64,000 nt of DNA from Labilibaculum filiforme. Lineage in GTDB: Bacteria; Bacteroidota; Bacteroidia; Bacteroidales; Marinifilaceae. Position numbers and translations under genes: made by a program. The DNA lies in contig NZ_MVDD01000006.1 of assembly GCF_002843315.1 (NCBI RefSeq), positions 255,439-319,438 on the forward strand. The letters run 5' to 3'. Of the stretch, positions 35,838 to 44,650 are shown piece by piece. The notes beneath the pieces were generated by a model that had not been told where the DNA came from, ran no database searches, and worked only from the letters and a program-made list of their open reading frames with translations. Numbering within the stretch: the first letter of the stretch is position 1; every line of letters begins with the position of its first letter.

Positions 35838-36357
35838 GCACTAAATCCTCCATTGAATTGAATTCAAACAAAGATTTAAAATCGTTTAATTCAATAATCT
35901 TAGAATCTTGCTCAATCGCCATTTTATCAATTGTACTTTTTGTTGCTAAACCGCTTACAAGAACACGGCTGTCTGCATTCACATGAATAAAAATACAATT
36001 ACCCACATGCTCGGCACTAAATTTAGGCAAGGAATCGCCCATAAATAGAACTAGATTGAGTTTCTTATTTTCGAAATTATATTTCTTTCTAATGTAATTC
36101 TTCTTCTCTCGTTTTTCCCAATCAAATTTTCGAAGACCGATTAATTTTTCAAAAGCATATTCTGAAAAGATATCGTTTCGTAATCTACTATAATACAATT
36201 CTCCCTCCATTCTATCCCGCAATTTACCCATATCCGCTAAATCAAGATGCTTTAAGGCTATTGATTGAATATTAGCTTCAATATATTTAGGAATATTCAC
36301 TCTTTTAAAATACTCTAATTGATTTAAAAGTTCTTTATTCATCCTGGCAAAATTCAA
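35824..36357 (-). CDS. third gene of the restriction-modification operon, unknown function
   Basis: 177 residues, soluble, basic in the middle. I do not recognise the family. FSEYAFEKLIGL (about 64-75) and CIFIHVNADSRVLVSGLATKSTIDK (about 122-146) faintly recall the layout of small PD-(D/E)XK-fold proteins, but the catalytic D...(D/E)XK set is not evident. It overlaps the endonuclease gene by 23 bp, so it is translated from the same message and probably is an accessory or second nuclease subunit. Its last codons lie at an A6 tract after which the other frame continues as protein-like sequence (see 35742-35837). Confidence 0.65.
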   Translation of the reverse strand: MNFARMNKELLNQLEYFKRVNIPKYIEANIQSIALKHLDLADMGKLRDRMEGELYYSRLRNDIFSEYAFEKLIGLRKFDWEKREKKNYIRKKYNFENKKLNLVLFMGDSLPKFSAEHVGNCIFIHVNADSRVLVSGLATKSTIDKMAIEQDSKIIELNDFKSLFEFNSMEDLVQKMD

Positions 36358-37468
36358 TATATGTATTCGTTTTCATTATATCTACTTTGAAATTTTCATT
36401 ATCCATTTTGGAAATAATGACACTATCAAAGCCTAACTTATCTAGTTTCTCGATTGTTGCTAACTCTCCTTCTTTCAGTTGTAACACCTTTCGAAGCAAC
36501 CAATCCGAAAGTGCATTGTTTGGATTAGTCATTAATGCTTTCGAGTTTTCCTGACAAAGTTTAGCATTTAAAATTTCTCCCGTTGGAAGCTGCAAGTTAA
36601 AAACCATCTCCCTATTAGGAAAAAAATTTGGGTATTTTTTATGTATTTCAATTGGAATAGGAATATACATCTCCCCAACATCTCTTTTTCGTCCTCCTGC
36701 ATTCCATTGGTTCAAACCACTTTTTTCAAATACGAATTTTTCATTTTTCGTCCTCCCGTAAAGCGGTAAAATTACATAATTTTTTCCCTTTGCAAATCGA
36801 TTAACCGCTGGTATAATCTCTTTATTATGCAACAAATCGAGCAAAACAGCATATGGATCATCAATTATTTCGATAGGTAATCGATACGCTTTTGAAGGAA
36901 TTAAAAACCTTCTAAAAAGAGTACTTTTTGAATAATTAAAGGAATAAAAGTGAAGACCATCTTCAAATTGCAAACTTGCTTTATTTTCTTTTACTGAATG
37001 TATATTTTCAAGGTCAATAAAATCATAATCAGTCTCATAAAGTAGTAATTCTTTTTCTTTTCTAGCTACAATATGATACAATGATTTCTCGATATCATAA
37101 ATTCTATTGGCTAATTTAATTCTCTCATTTCTAAATTCACCTAATTTTAAAGCCAAATCCTTGCCTTTAAATTCTTTTAATACTCTCGATAAAGAATTAA
37201 ATTCTGCTACCTTTTCAATACTATTATCCTTACTGCAAGTAAAAGTTTTTAATCCAATTCCAAGGGAGTTAATTTTTGCATCAAAAGCCGTATCGGAACG
37301 CGACAAATTCTCTGCTTTAAAACTTCGACAAAAAATATTTTCGGCCACCCGATAATTTACAAAAGGGACTAAGCTCTCACTAAACAGTCCTGAAAGCATC
37401 GATACCGCAGAAAGTAATTTTAAATAATCTCCATCATTTGCCTTATCTATTTCTGCAAATGAAATCAT
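36335..37468 (-). CDS. type II restriction endonuclease candidate with C-terminal B3-like DNA-binding domain
   Basis: 377 residues. The C-terminal third (about 245-370: SGLNQWNAGGRKRD, EMYIPIPIEIHKKYPNFFP, NLQLPTGEILNAKLCQ, ALMTNPNNALSDWLL) is like the B3-type recognition domain at the end of NgoFVII-type enzymes. N-terminally, SDTAFDAKINSLGIGLKTF (58-76) offers a D...X-K pair as in PD-(D/E)XK nucleases; a phospholipase-D HxK motif is not seen. The start codon overlaps the methyltransferase stop by 4 bp (ATGA), the usual R-M coupling. Cleavage specificity unknown. Confidence 0.75.
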   Translation of the reverse strand: MISFAEIDKANDGDYLKLLSAVSMLSGLFSESLVPFVNYRVAENIFCRSFKAENLSRSDTAFDAKINSLGIGLKTFTCSKDNSIEKVAEFNSLSRVLKEFKGKDLALKLGEFRNERIKLANRIYDIEKSLYHIVARKEKELLLYETDYDFIDLENIHSVKENKASLQFEDGLHFYSFNYSKSTLFRRFLIPSKAYRLPIEIIDDPYAVLLDLLHNKEIIPAVNRFAKGKNYVILPLYGRTKNEKFVFEKSGLNQWNAGGRKRDVGEMYIPIPIEIHKKYPNFFPNREMVFNLQLPTGEILNAKLCQENSKALMTNPNNALSDWLLRKVLQLKEGELATIEKLDKLGFDSVIISKMDNENFKVDIMKTNTYIEFCQDE

Positions 37469-38691
37469 AAGACCTTACAAATTTGTTTCGCTATTCGTTC
37501 AATTAAACTTGTTGTAACCGAATTACCAGCTTGCATATATAAATGACTATTTGCCAGTTTGGGCAAAATATAAGTTTCAACCGGATAGCCTTGAAATGCA
37601 AAGCATTCTTTAGGGGTTAGTTTTCGAATTCCAAATTCATCTTTTATAAGTGGCACGTTATGACCACCAGTACCCATATTGGCAGTTAATGTTGGACAAA
37701 CTTTATTCTTGTTTTCTCTCACATAAACTCTACGCCACTGATATACTGTGTTTTTCGAAGTAATTGACCTCTGCAATTCGGGATAATACTTATGATCTTT
37801 TGAATAATAATAAATATCCTCCTGCCTTCCTTTTTCTATAAAATCGTGAATCGTTTTTGTCAATTTTATTTCTTCGGGAAATTTAAACTGTAAATAATTC
37901 TCTACTTGTTTAGGGTCGAAAGCAACAATAAAAATCCGCTCCCTGTTTTGAGGAACATTTGCATGAGTTGCCGAATTTAAAACTTTGTGAAACACTTTAT
38001 ATCCCAATTTTAACTCCAGTGTTTCAAGTATTACCTTAAAGGTATTTCCTTTATCGTGAGATACCAAATTCTTAACATTTTCGAGAAAAACAACTTTAGG
38101 CCGATGCTTTTCTATAATTTGTTCTACATCGAAAAATAAAGTTCCTCTTGTATCGGCAAAACCTTTACGATTTCCAGCTATTGAAAATGCCTGACAGGGA
38201 AAACCAGCACATAAAATTTCAAATTTTGGGGGAATATAATTTTTAGTTTTTTCCTTGGTTATATCTCCAAACGGAACTTCCCCAAAATTAGCACGATACG
38301 TTTTTTTTGCTCTGCTATTCCATTCACTGGTAAAAATACATTTACCTCCCACATTTTGCAATGCAAGCCGAAATCCTCCGATGCCAGCAAAAAGATCAAT
38401 AAATTTAAAGCTATTATTCTTAGGTGTTGGAAACGGAATCGCCTCCACTTCAGATAAAAGTTGTTGCAAAGCATCCTCTAACAAAATAGATTTTGTTTCC
38501 CCTTTCTGTTCAAATTTCAAAAAATGATTCAAACTTAAAAGTGCATCCTTTTCGTAGTGCTTTTTCACACCATTACAAAAATTATGCAGATAGTGAGTCA
38601 AAACAGCTTTGTCCTCAGCCTCTTCAACAAGTTCTAGTTGGGATTTATTACTCCCAAAATTATCTATACTTATTGTCTGTTGTAAACTCAT
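37465..38691 (-). CDS. DNA (cytosine-5) methyltransferase of an R-M system
   Basis: 408 residues. An N-terminal extension of about 93 residues precedes motif I (FIDLFAGIGGFRLAL, 98-112). Then motif IV GFPCQAFS with catalytic Cys166, motif VI FLENVKNL (Glu204), motif VIII QNRERIFIVAF, a target-recognition region (about 280-350) and motif X AGNSVTTSLIERIA near the end. All catalytic motifs are intact. First gene of a three-gene overlapping operon with the endonuclease; it protects host DNA. Recognition site cannot be read from the sequence. Confidence 0.94.
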   Translation of the reverse strand: MSLQQTISIDNFGSNKSQLELVEEAEDKAVLTHYLHNFCNGVKKHYEKDALLSLNHFLKFEQKGETKSILLEDALQQLLSEVEAIPFPTPKNNSFKFIDLFAGIGGFRLALQNVGGKCIFTSEWNSRAKKTYRANFGEVPFGDITKEKTKNYIPPKFEILCAGFPCQAFSIAGNRKGFADTRGTLFFDVEQIIEKHRPKVVFLENVKNLVSHDKGNTFKVILETLELKLGYKVFHKVLNSATHANVPQNRERIFIVAFDPKQVENYLQFKFPEEIKLTKTIHDFIEKGRQEDIYYYSKDHKYYPELQRSITSKNTVYQWRRVYVRENKNKVCPTLTANMGTGGHNVPLIKDEFGIRKLTPKECFAFQGYPVETYILPKLANSHLYMQAGNSVTTSLIERIAKQICKVL

Positions 38692-38921
38692 CTTGTTGTG
38701 CTAAATTATTTAGGTGCCAAGATACAAAAAAATAGTTGCTTTACAGACCATGAGCTCCCGATGCATTGGTATCAATCTCTTGCATAATCAATACTTTCAC
38801 TTCAAAAGTTGGCATAAAAAGTATCCTTCTCTTCTAAATAAATAGAAGAAAAAGAGCCTAAATAGCTATTGAAAATTTCACTTTCAACACCCCTTCAACT
38901 AATTACTTTTCATACAAAAAA

Positions 38922-38945
38922 AAAGACAACCATAAGGTTGCCTTT
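38922..38945 (-). terminator. terminator of the quinone oxidoreductase gene
   Basis: Minus-strand stem GGCAACC/GGTTGTC region (38936-38945 with 38922-38931, one G-U), loop TTAT, followed on that strand by a T run (38921-38916). Confidence 0.75.
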
Positions 38946-38967
38946 CTTCTAATGTATTTGGTTAATA

Positions 38968-39966
38968 CTATAACTTCACAATAACTCTACCTCGACTTTT
39001 CTTTGCTAACATTAAATCGATATAAGTATCTATTTCTTCCAAAGAGGTTTCTACAACCTGCTCTTTAGTATTGTACACATTCCAATCTGTAGCTAATTTG
39101 TCCCAAACTTTTTGTCGCAATTCCATTGGACAATTTTGAGAGTCTACACCAATTAAACTAATTCCATTTAAAATAAAAGGGTAAACGGTCATTGCTAAAT
39201 CGCCCGAACCAACATTACCACAACAAGTTACATTTCCCAAGGGTTTGCATGCTTTAAGGAGTGTATGTAAGGTATTTCCACCAATCACATCAATGGCACC
39301 AGCCCAAAGCGGTTTCAATAATGGTCTTCCCGATTTATCGTCGGTAATTTCACTCGTAATTCTACTTGTCGCACCTAACTCGTGCAATTCTTCATAACCT
39401 CCGTTATCATCAAAAGTGGCAGCAACTACTTCAAAACCTAAACTTGCTAATATGCTAATTGCAACACTACCTACTCCACCTAAAGCACCACTAACAACCA
39501 CCGATCCCATTTCGGGAGTTTGACCAGCCGCTAACAAACGATATACCGATAAAGCTGCGGTAAAACCGGCGGTTCCATATACCATTGCTTGTTTCATTTC
39601 TAAATCTTTTGGCAATGCAACAACCCAAGCTTCTGGCACACGAATATACTCGGCAAAACCACCATCTGTATTCATACCCAAATCGTAGCTAGTCACAATT
39701 ACTTCATCGCCAACTTTAAATTTATCACTATTCGAATGCTCCACAACTCCAGCAGCATCAATACCCGGTGTGTGAGGATATTTTCTTGTTACGCCTTTGT
39801 TTCCGGTAACCGACAAAGCATCTTTAAAATTTAAGGAAGAATACTTCACATTTACGATTACTTCTCCTTCCGGAAGGTCTGCAATTTTCCGTTTTTCAAT
39901 TCTTCTGATGAATTTACCATCTTCTTCGTAAATTCGTAAGGCTTTAAATTCTCTTTGAGTATCCAT
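38968..39966 (-). CDS. YhdH/YhfP-family quinone oxidoreductase or acryloyl-CoA reductase
   Basis: 332-residue medium-chain reductase without zinc ligands. GroES-like part with SSLNFKDALSVTG and YPHTPGIDAAGVV (about 45-80), nucleotide fold with VVVSGALGGVGSVAISILASLGFEVVAATFD (about 157-187). The AcuI/YhdH group reduces acryloyl-CoA or quinone-type electrophiles with NADPH. A divergent HxlR-type regulator with an N-terminal Cys lies 138 bp away, suggesting induction by quinones or other electrophiles. Own terminator, so monocistronic. Confidence 0.88.
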   Translation of the reverse strand: MDTQREFKALRIYEEDGKFIRRIEKRKIADLPEGEVIVNVKYSSLNFKDALSVTGNKGVTRKYPHTPGIDAAGVVEHSNSDKFKVGDEVIVTSYDLGMNTDGGFAEYIRVPEAWVVALPKDLEMKQAMVYGTAGFTAALSVYRLLAAGQTPEMGSVVVSGALGGVGSVAISILASLGFEVVAATFDDNGGYEELHELGATSRITSEITDDKSGRPLLKPLWAGAIDVIGGNTLHTLLKACKPLGNVTCCGNVGSGDLAMTVYPFILNGISLIGVDSQNCPMELRQKVWDKLATDWNVYNTKEQVVETSLEEIDTYIDLMLAKKSRGRVIVKL

Positions 39967-40034
39967 ATTCTTATCCTAATTAAATTCTTATCTTGCAACA
40001 AAGCTACAAGCATTTTAATTACTAATCAAGAACT

Positions 40035-40046
40035 TACACTTTAGTA
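40035..40046. promoter_or_regulatory. possible HxlR-type operator
   Basis: TAC-ACTTTA-GTA imperfect dyad between the divergent oxidoreductase and HxlR genes, similar in style to TAC...GTA half-sites of this regulator class. Weak. Confidence 0.25.
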
Positions 40047-40104
40047 GGCAACTAACATTTTATTCTGAATTACTGATAATCAACACTTAAAAACTTTTTT
40101 AGAT

Positions 40105-40419
40105 TTGAAAAAAGGAAATTGTCCAATCGATACGTTTATCAATTTCGTTAAAGGAAAGCGAAAAGCCACCATCATTTTACATTTGATGCAGGGAACAAAA
40201 CGCTATAACGAATTAGTAAAACTATTACCAGATATCAGCGACAGAATGCTTAGTAAAAACTTAAAAGAACTGGAAGAAGATGGATTGATAAACCGAAAAG
40301 TTTATCCAGAAGTTCCACCGAAAGTAGAATACAGCCTTACCGATTTAGGAAAAGAAATTCATCCTATATTAAAATCCATGTTTTTAGGTGGAAGAATGTT
40401 CGAACGATTAATGGAGTAA
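40105..40419 (+). CDS. HxlR-family transcriptional regulator (TTG start)
   Basis: 104 residues, winged helix-turn-helix of the HxlR/DUF24 class. The start is TTG: MKKGNCPID is the family N-terminus and no in-frame ATG fits. Recognition-helix region KRYNELVKLLPDISDRMLSKNLKELEEDGLI, wing YPEVPPKVEYSLTDLG. Cys6 sits where redox-sensing members of the family (YodB, QorR, HypR) have their reactive cysteine. Divergent from a quinone oxidoreductase gene, the same pairing as QorR with its target, so it probably represses that gene until its cysteine is oxidised or alkylated. Confidence 0.87.
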   Translation: MKKGNCPIDTFINFVKGKRKATIILHLMQGTKRYNELVKLLPDISDRMLSKNLKELEEDGLINRKVYPEVPPKVEYSLTDLGKEIHPILKSMFLGGRMFERLME

Positions 40420-40444
40420 AATTTACGCCCTCTTACCAAAAACG

Positions 40445-40813
40445 CTACTTTTTAAACATAAAGTAAACCGCTAAAATTAAAAACAGAAAGGCAATAATAT
40501 GATTCATTCGAAACGTTTCGGTTTTAAATACCAACAAGGTGAAAATTGCAAAAATAACCAAAGTAATTACTTCTTGCATTACCTTTAATTGAATTAATGT
40601 AAACGGCCCCCCATTTTCTTTGAAGCCAATTCTATTGGCAGGCACTTGAAACATATATTCGAACAATGCTATTCCCCAACTAATTAGAATAATGGCAAAT
40701 AAACCTAATTTACTAAAGCATTTCCATTCCGAAAACTTCAAATGTCCGTACCAAGCAAATACCATGAATGTATTGCTAAGTATCAGCAATACAATCGTTA
40801 ATAAACCTTTCAT
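40445..40813 (-). CDS. DUF486/DMT-like small membrane protein
   Basis: 122 residues with four predicted membrane helices (about 3-22, 34-54, 72-92, 103-120). LSNTFMVFAWYGHLKF, WGIALFEYMFQVPANRIG and FTLIQLKVMQEVITLVIF are the conserved blocks of the DUF486 family, related in fold to small drug/metabolite transporters. Function unknown. Single gene between the HxlR regulator and pepT. Confidence 0.85.
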   Translation of the reverse strand: MKGLLTIVLLILSNTFMVFAWYGHLKFSEWKCFSKLGLFAIILISWGIALFEYMFQVPANRIGFKENGGPFTLIQLKVMQEVITLVIFAIFTLLVFKTETFRMNHIIAFLFLILAVYFMFKK

Positions 40814-40883
40814 TGATCCTTTTATAACAAATTATTTTTTTACTTAGAAAGCCTACCTCCACTTTATTCCAGATATTTAGAAC

Positions 40884-40912
40884 CAAAAAAAGGCAACCGC
40901 ATGATTGCCTTT
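40884..40912 (-). terminator. rho-independent terminator of pepT
   Basis: On the minus strand AAAGGCAA...TTGCCTTT hairpin (arms near 40905-40912 and 40889-40896) followed by a T run; about 22 bp after the pepT stop. Confidence 0.75.
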
Positions 40913-40933
40913 CTTTTTATATTAAGGATCGAA

Positions 40934-42160
40934 TTATCGTTTCGAAATCAGTTCTACAATTTTTAGAATCACTTCTACTGATTTTTCCATCGATTCTACT
41001 GGTACGTATTCAAATCTTCCATGAAAATTATGTCCGCCCGAAAATATATTCGGACAAGGCAAACCCATATAAGAAAGACGACTACCATCCGTTCCTCCGC
41101 GAATTGGAATAATCATTGGCTCCACGCCAACTTGCTTCATTGCTTCCTCTGCAATATCGACAATGTACTTCACCGGCTCAATTTTTTCGCGCATATTGTA
41201 GTACTGGTTCGTAATTTCCAAACTTACGCTTCCTTCGCCATATTTCTTGCAAAATTCATCACAAAGAGATTGTACAAATTGTTTTCTTGCTTCATAATTA
41301 TGCATGTCAAAATCACGTATAATATACTGAAGGTTAGATTCCTCTACATTTCCTGCCATCGAAATCAGATGATAGAATCCTTCGTATCCTTCTGTTTTTT
41401 CGGGCACCTCATTTTCTGGCAAACGTGTTAAAAATTCATTGGCGATCAACATCGAGTTAATCATTTTGTCTTTTGCCATTCCCGGATGAACATTACGTCC
41501 TTTAAAGCTAATTTTTGCAAATGCAGCATTAAAATTCTCATACTGTAACTCCCCTATTTCACCACCATCCATTGTGTAAGCAAAGGCTGCTCCAAACTTC
41601 TTCACATTAAAAAAGTCGGCTCCTTTACCAATTTCTTCATCTGGTGTAAAGCCGATATGAACAGCTCCATGTTTTATTTCTGGATGCTCTGTTAAATATT
41701 CAATTGCAGTCATTATTTCTGCAACTCCTGCTTTATCATCTGCTCCTAAAAGCGTATTTCCGTTGGTGGTAATTATTGTTTGTCCTTTGTATTTCTTTAA
41801 TTCAGGAAAATCAGCAACTTTCATTACAATATCCTTTTCTTCATTCAGTAGAATATCTCCTCCATCGTAATTTTCCCAAAATTGTGGTTTTACATGTTTT
41901 CCAGAAAAATCAGGACTTGTATCCATATGAGCTACAAAACCTACCGTTGGAACTTCATGATCTAGATTGGAAGCGAGTACTGCCATAATATAACCATTCT
42001 CATCCAAACTCACATTTTCCAATCCCATCTCTTCCAATTCTTTGGTCAACTCTTTTGCCAAAAACATTTGTCCGGGTGTACTAGGAGTTAATCCAGTTTC
42101 TGTATCCGATTGGGTATCGAATTTTACGTATCGTATAAATTTTTCTATTACGGCACTCAT
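40934..42160 (-). CDS. pepT: peptidase T (tripeptide aminopeptidase)
   Basis: 408 residues, M20 metallopeptidase that removes the N-terminal residue of tripeptides in the cytoplasm. First zinc ligand and catalytic Asp in [12 protein letters not shown] (about 76-87), bridging Asp in [19 protein letters not shown], general base and ligand in [14 protein letters not shown], dimerisation domain about 210-320, [34 protein letters not shown] with the final His ligand. Full length for PepT. Confidence 0.95.
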   Translation of the reverse strand: MSAVIEKFIRYVKFDTQSDTETGLTPSTPGQMFLAKELTKELEEMGLENVSLDENGYIMAVLASNLDHEVPTVGFVAHMDTSPDFSGKHVKPQFWENYDGGDILLNEEKDIVMKVADFPELKKYKGQTIITTNGNTLLGADDKAGVAEIMTAIEYLTEHPEIKHGAVHIGFTPDEEIGKGADFFNVKKFGAAFAYTMDGGEIGELQYENFNAAFAKISFKGRNVHPGMAKDKMINSMLIANEFLTRLPENEVPEKTEGYEGFYHLISMAGNVEESNLQYIIRDFDMHNYEARKQFVQSLCDEFCKKYGEGSVSLEITNQYYNMREKIEPVKYIVDIAEEAMKQVGVEPMIIPIRGGTDGSRLSYMGLPCPNIFSGGHNFHGRFEYVPVESMEKSVEVILKIVELISKR

Positions 42161-42183
42161 ATCTGATGGTTATTTAATTAATG

Positions 42184-42222
42184 CAAAATAAACGCTTCCC
42201 AAATTAAGGTGGCGAAGCGTTT
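42184..42222 (-). terminator. probable terminator of the 227-residue protein gene
   Basis: AAACGCTTC/GAAGCGTTT stem (42190-42198, 42214-42222), followed on the minus strand by ATTTTG. It separates the upstream gene from pepT. Confidence 0.55.
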
Positions 42223-42292
42223 ACAATATTACTAAAATGATGTTTGAAACATGAATGGTAATCAGATTTTCTTCCTACCAATTCACCTCTTT

Positions 42293-42976
42293 TTAAACAT
42301 CATCCGATTTAAATTGAAAACCTAATCGTTTTCCAGTTGGTATTCTTGAATTCTGAATTTTTTCAAACATCTGACCTACCGACATGATTTTTACATTATC
42401 GTAGGGAGGAACCAATAAATCAAAATTTAAAGAGTAATTAATAGCTGTTTCAACAATATTACGAAGGTTAACCTGATCGGCAGTAGAAACGGATAAATCG
42501 GTTTGCAGTAAACCCAATTGTCGCTTCCCTTCTACAACATAATGCTTTTCTCTATTGATAAAAATTCGCGCTACTAAATACCCTAAATCCTCATATCGAG
42601 TATATTTAAAGGAGTCTGCCAAAAAATTATAGATATTAATAATGCCCGAGTAAGCATTATCTGGATCCGTTTTTACGTAAGATTGTTTCCATACATTATG
42701 ATCTCTATTAAATTGAAATACATTAGTATGTAAGCTAAAAACTAAAACATCAGAAGCAATCTTAATTTCGTATTCAAATTCTCCTTTATCTTCAAAACTC
42801 AAAAGAATATTTTCATCAGCACCATTTAAATCGGCATTATATTCTTTAATTAGGTTACTAACCACAACTCGCAAATCCTCGAATATTTCCTTTGTGTTCT
42901 TATAAACATTTTGCTTTAAGGAAGCTTTATCGTGAATTGTCGATAAAATGGCAGCTTTGGTATTTAAGATATTCAT
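42293..42976 (-). CDS. conserved-looking cytoplasmic protein of unknown function
   Basis: 227 residues, no signal peptide or membrane segment. Alternating beta strands in the middle (FEYEIKIASDVLVFSLHTNVFQF, GYLVARIFINREKHYVVEGKRQLG) and helical ends. I do not recognise a family. It stands alone between proS and pepT, with terminators on both sides. Confidence 0.7.
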   Translation of the reverse strand: MNILNTKAAILSTIHDKASLKQNVYKNTKEIFEDLRVVVSNLIKEYNADLNGADENILLSFEDKGEFEYEIKIASDVLVFSLHTNVFQFNRDHNVWKQSYVKTDPDNAYSGIINIYNFLADSFKYTRYEDLGYLVARIFINREKHYVVEGKRQLGLLQTDLSVSTADQVNLRNIVETAINYSLNFDLLVPPYDNVKIMSVGQMFEKIQNSRIPTGKRLGFQFKSDDV

Positions 42977-43010
42977 TGTTTATTTGTTTAAATATGAGAA
43001 GTAAATATAC

Positions 43011-43042
43011 AAAAAAACAGCCATCAGAAAACTGATGGCTGC
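43011..43042 (-). terminator. rho-independent terminator of proS
   Basis: Minus strand: GCAGCCATCAG-TTTT-CTGATGGCTGT followed by TTTTTT (43042 down to 43011). Confidence 0.85.
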
Positions 43043-43072
43043 TCTATAATATATAAAATCTACTTTTCTAGA

Positions 43073-44548
43073 CTAGTAGGATTTTGCAAATACAACTCTT
43101 TGCTTCGAAGGTTTTCCTGTTACCATACAAACCCCTTCTTCTCCATCGCTTTCGAAAGGAATACAACGTATTGTTGCTTTGGTTTCTGTCTGAATCTTCT
43201 CTTCTGTAGCGGCTGTACCATCCCAATGAGCAAGGAAAAATCCAGTTTTACTTTCCAAAAGTTCTTTAAACTCTTCGTAAGTATCCACCTTTGTAGTTTT
43301 TTCTGCTCTAAAGTCGAAAGCTTTCTGAAAAATACTATTTTGAATTTCTTCCATTAAGTTTTCAATCACATCCTCTACTCCATCTATAGAAACTGTTTCT
43401 TTTGTTAGCGTATCTCGACGAGCCAATTCTATCGTTCCATTCTCTAAATCGCGAGCTCCAATCGCCAATCGAACAGGTACTCCTTTTAATTCATATTCAG
43501 CAAATTTCCATCCTGGCTTACGATTGTCACTATCATCGAATTTAACTGAAATTCCTTTGGCTTTAAGATTAGCTACAATAGGATTTATTTTTTCTGCAAT
43601 TTTCTCCAGCTCTTCTGCTTTACGATAGATTGGCACAATCACTACCTGAATTGGAGCCAACTTTGGAGGCAATACCAAACCATTATCATCGGAATGAGCC
43701 ATTACTAAAGCACCCATTAAGCGAGTTGAAACACCCCATGAAGTTGCCCAAACGTAATCTTCTTTTCCTTCTTTATTAGTGAATTTAACATCAAATGCTT
43801 TTGCAAAATTCTGACCTAAAAAGTGAGATGTTCCGGCTTGAAGCGCTTTTCCATCCTGCATTAATGCTTCAATGCAATAAGTATCCAATGCTCCTGCAAA
43901 ACGTTCCGATTCTGTCTTGTGTCCTTTTAAAACTGGAACCGACATCCATTTTTCGGCAAATTCTCCATAAATATCTACCATCTGTTTGGTCTCGATCAAT
44001 GCCTCCTCCTTAGTTGCATGAGCGGTATGACCTTCTTGCCATAAAAATTCAGCCGTACGCAAAAATAATCTGGTTCGCATTTCCCAACGCATTACATTCG
44101 CCCACTGATTACAAAGAATTGGCAAATCGCGATACGATTGAATCCAGTTTTTATAAGTGCTCCAAATAATGGTTTCGGAAGTTGGACGAATAATTAACTC
44201 TTCTTCCAATTTAGCATCTGGATCAACAATCACACCTTTTCCGTTTGGATCATTTTTTAAACGGTAATGAGTTACTACTGCACATTCCTTTGCAAAGCCT
44301 TCTACATGATCGGCTTCCTTACTCAAAAATGATTTAGGAATTAAAAGCGGAAAATATGCATTTTGATGACCGGTATCCTTAAACATTTTATCTAATTGAG
44401 CTTGGATTTTTTCCCAGATCGCATAGCCATAAGGTTTAATAATCATACATCCCCGCACCGGAGAATTTTCTGCTAAATCTGCCTTGATCACCAAGTCATT
44501 ATACCATTGAGCGTAATTTTCGCTTCTACTGGTTAAAACTTTTGCCAT
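43073..44548 (-). CDS. proS: prolyl-tRNA synthetase (archaeal/eukaryotic-like short type)
   Basis: 491 residues; charges tRNA-Pro. Class II core: motif 2 [45 protein letters not shown], motif 3 [18 protein letters not shown]; anticodon-binding domain about 285-385 and a C-terminal zinc-type/extension domain ending in [10 protein letters not shown] with the Tyr terminus of this class. It lacks the INS editing domain of the long bacterial type. The Cys pair expected in the C-terminal domain is reduced (IRCIPF, GVCMV). Flanked by own terminator. Confidence 0.96.
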   Translation of the reverse strand: MAKVLTSRSENYAQWYNDLVIKADLAENSPVRGCMIIKPYGYAIWEKIQAQLDKMFKDTGHQNAYFPLLIPKSFLSKEADHVEGFAKECAVVTHYRLKNDPNGKGVIVDPDAKLEEELIIRPTSETIIWSTYKNWIQSYRDLPILCNQWANVMRWEMRTRLFLRTAEFLWQEGHTAHATKEEALIETKQMVDIYGEFAEKWMSVPVLKGHKTESERFAGALDTYCIEALMQDGKALQAGTSHFLGQNFAKAFDVKFTNKEGKEDYVWATSWGVSTRLMGALVMAHSDDNGLVLPPKLAPIQVVIVPIYRKAEELEKIAEKINPIVANLKAKGISVKFDDSDNRKPGWKFAEYELKGVPVRLAIGARDLENGTIELARRDTLTKETVSIDGVEDVIENLMEEIQNSIFQKAFDFRAEKTTKVDTYEEFKELLESKTGFFLAHWDGTAATEEKIQTETKATIRCIPFESDGEEGVCMVTGKPSKQRVVFAKSY

Positions 44549-44650
44549 TATATATCGTTTTGGTATGGTATTTGCTACTTTTAGTGTAGTAATAATTCAT
44601 TACAAAAGTAAAAAAATAATCTTAGATAATTCATTATTGGAGGACACACG

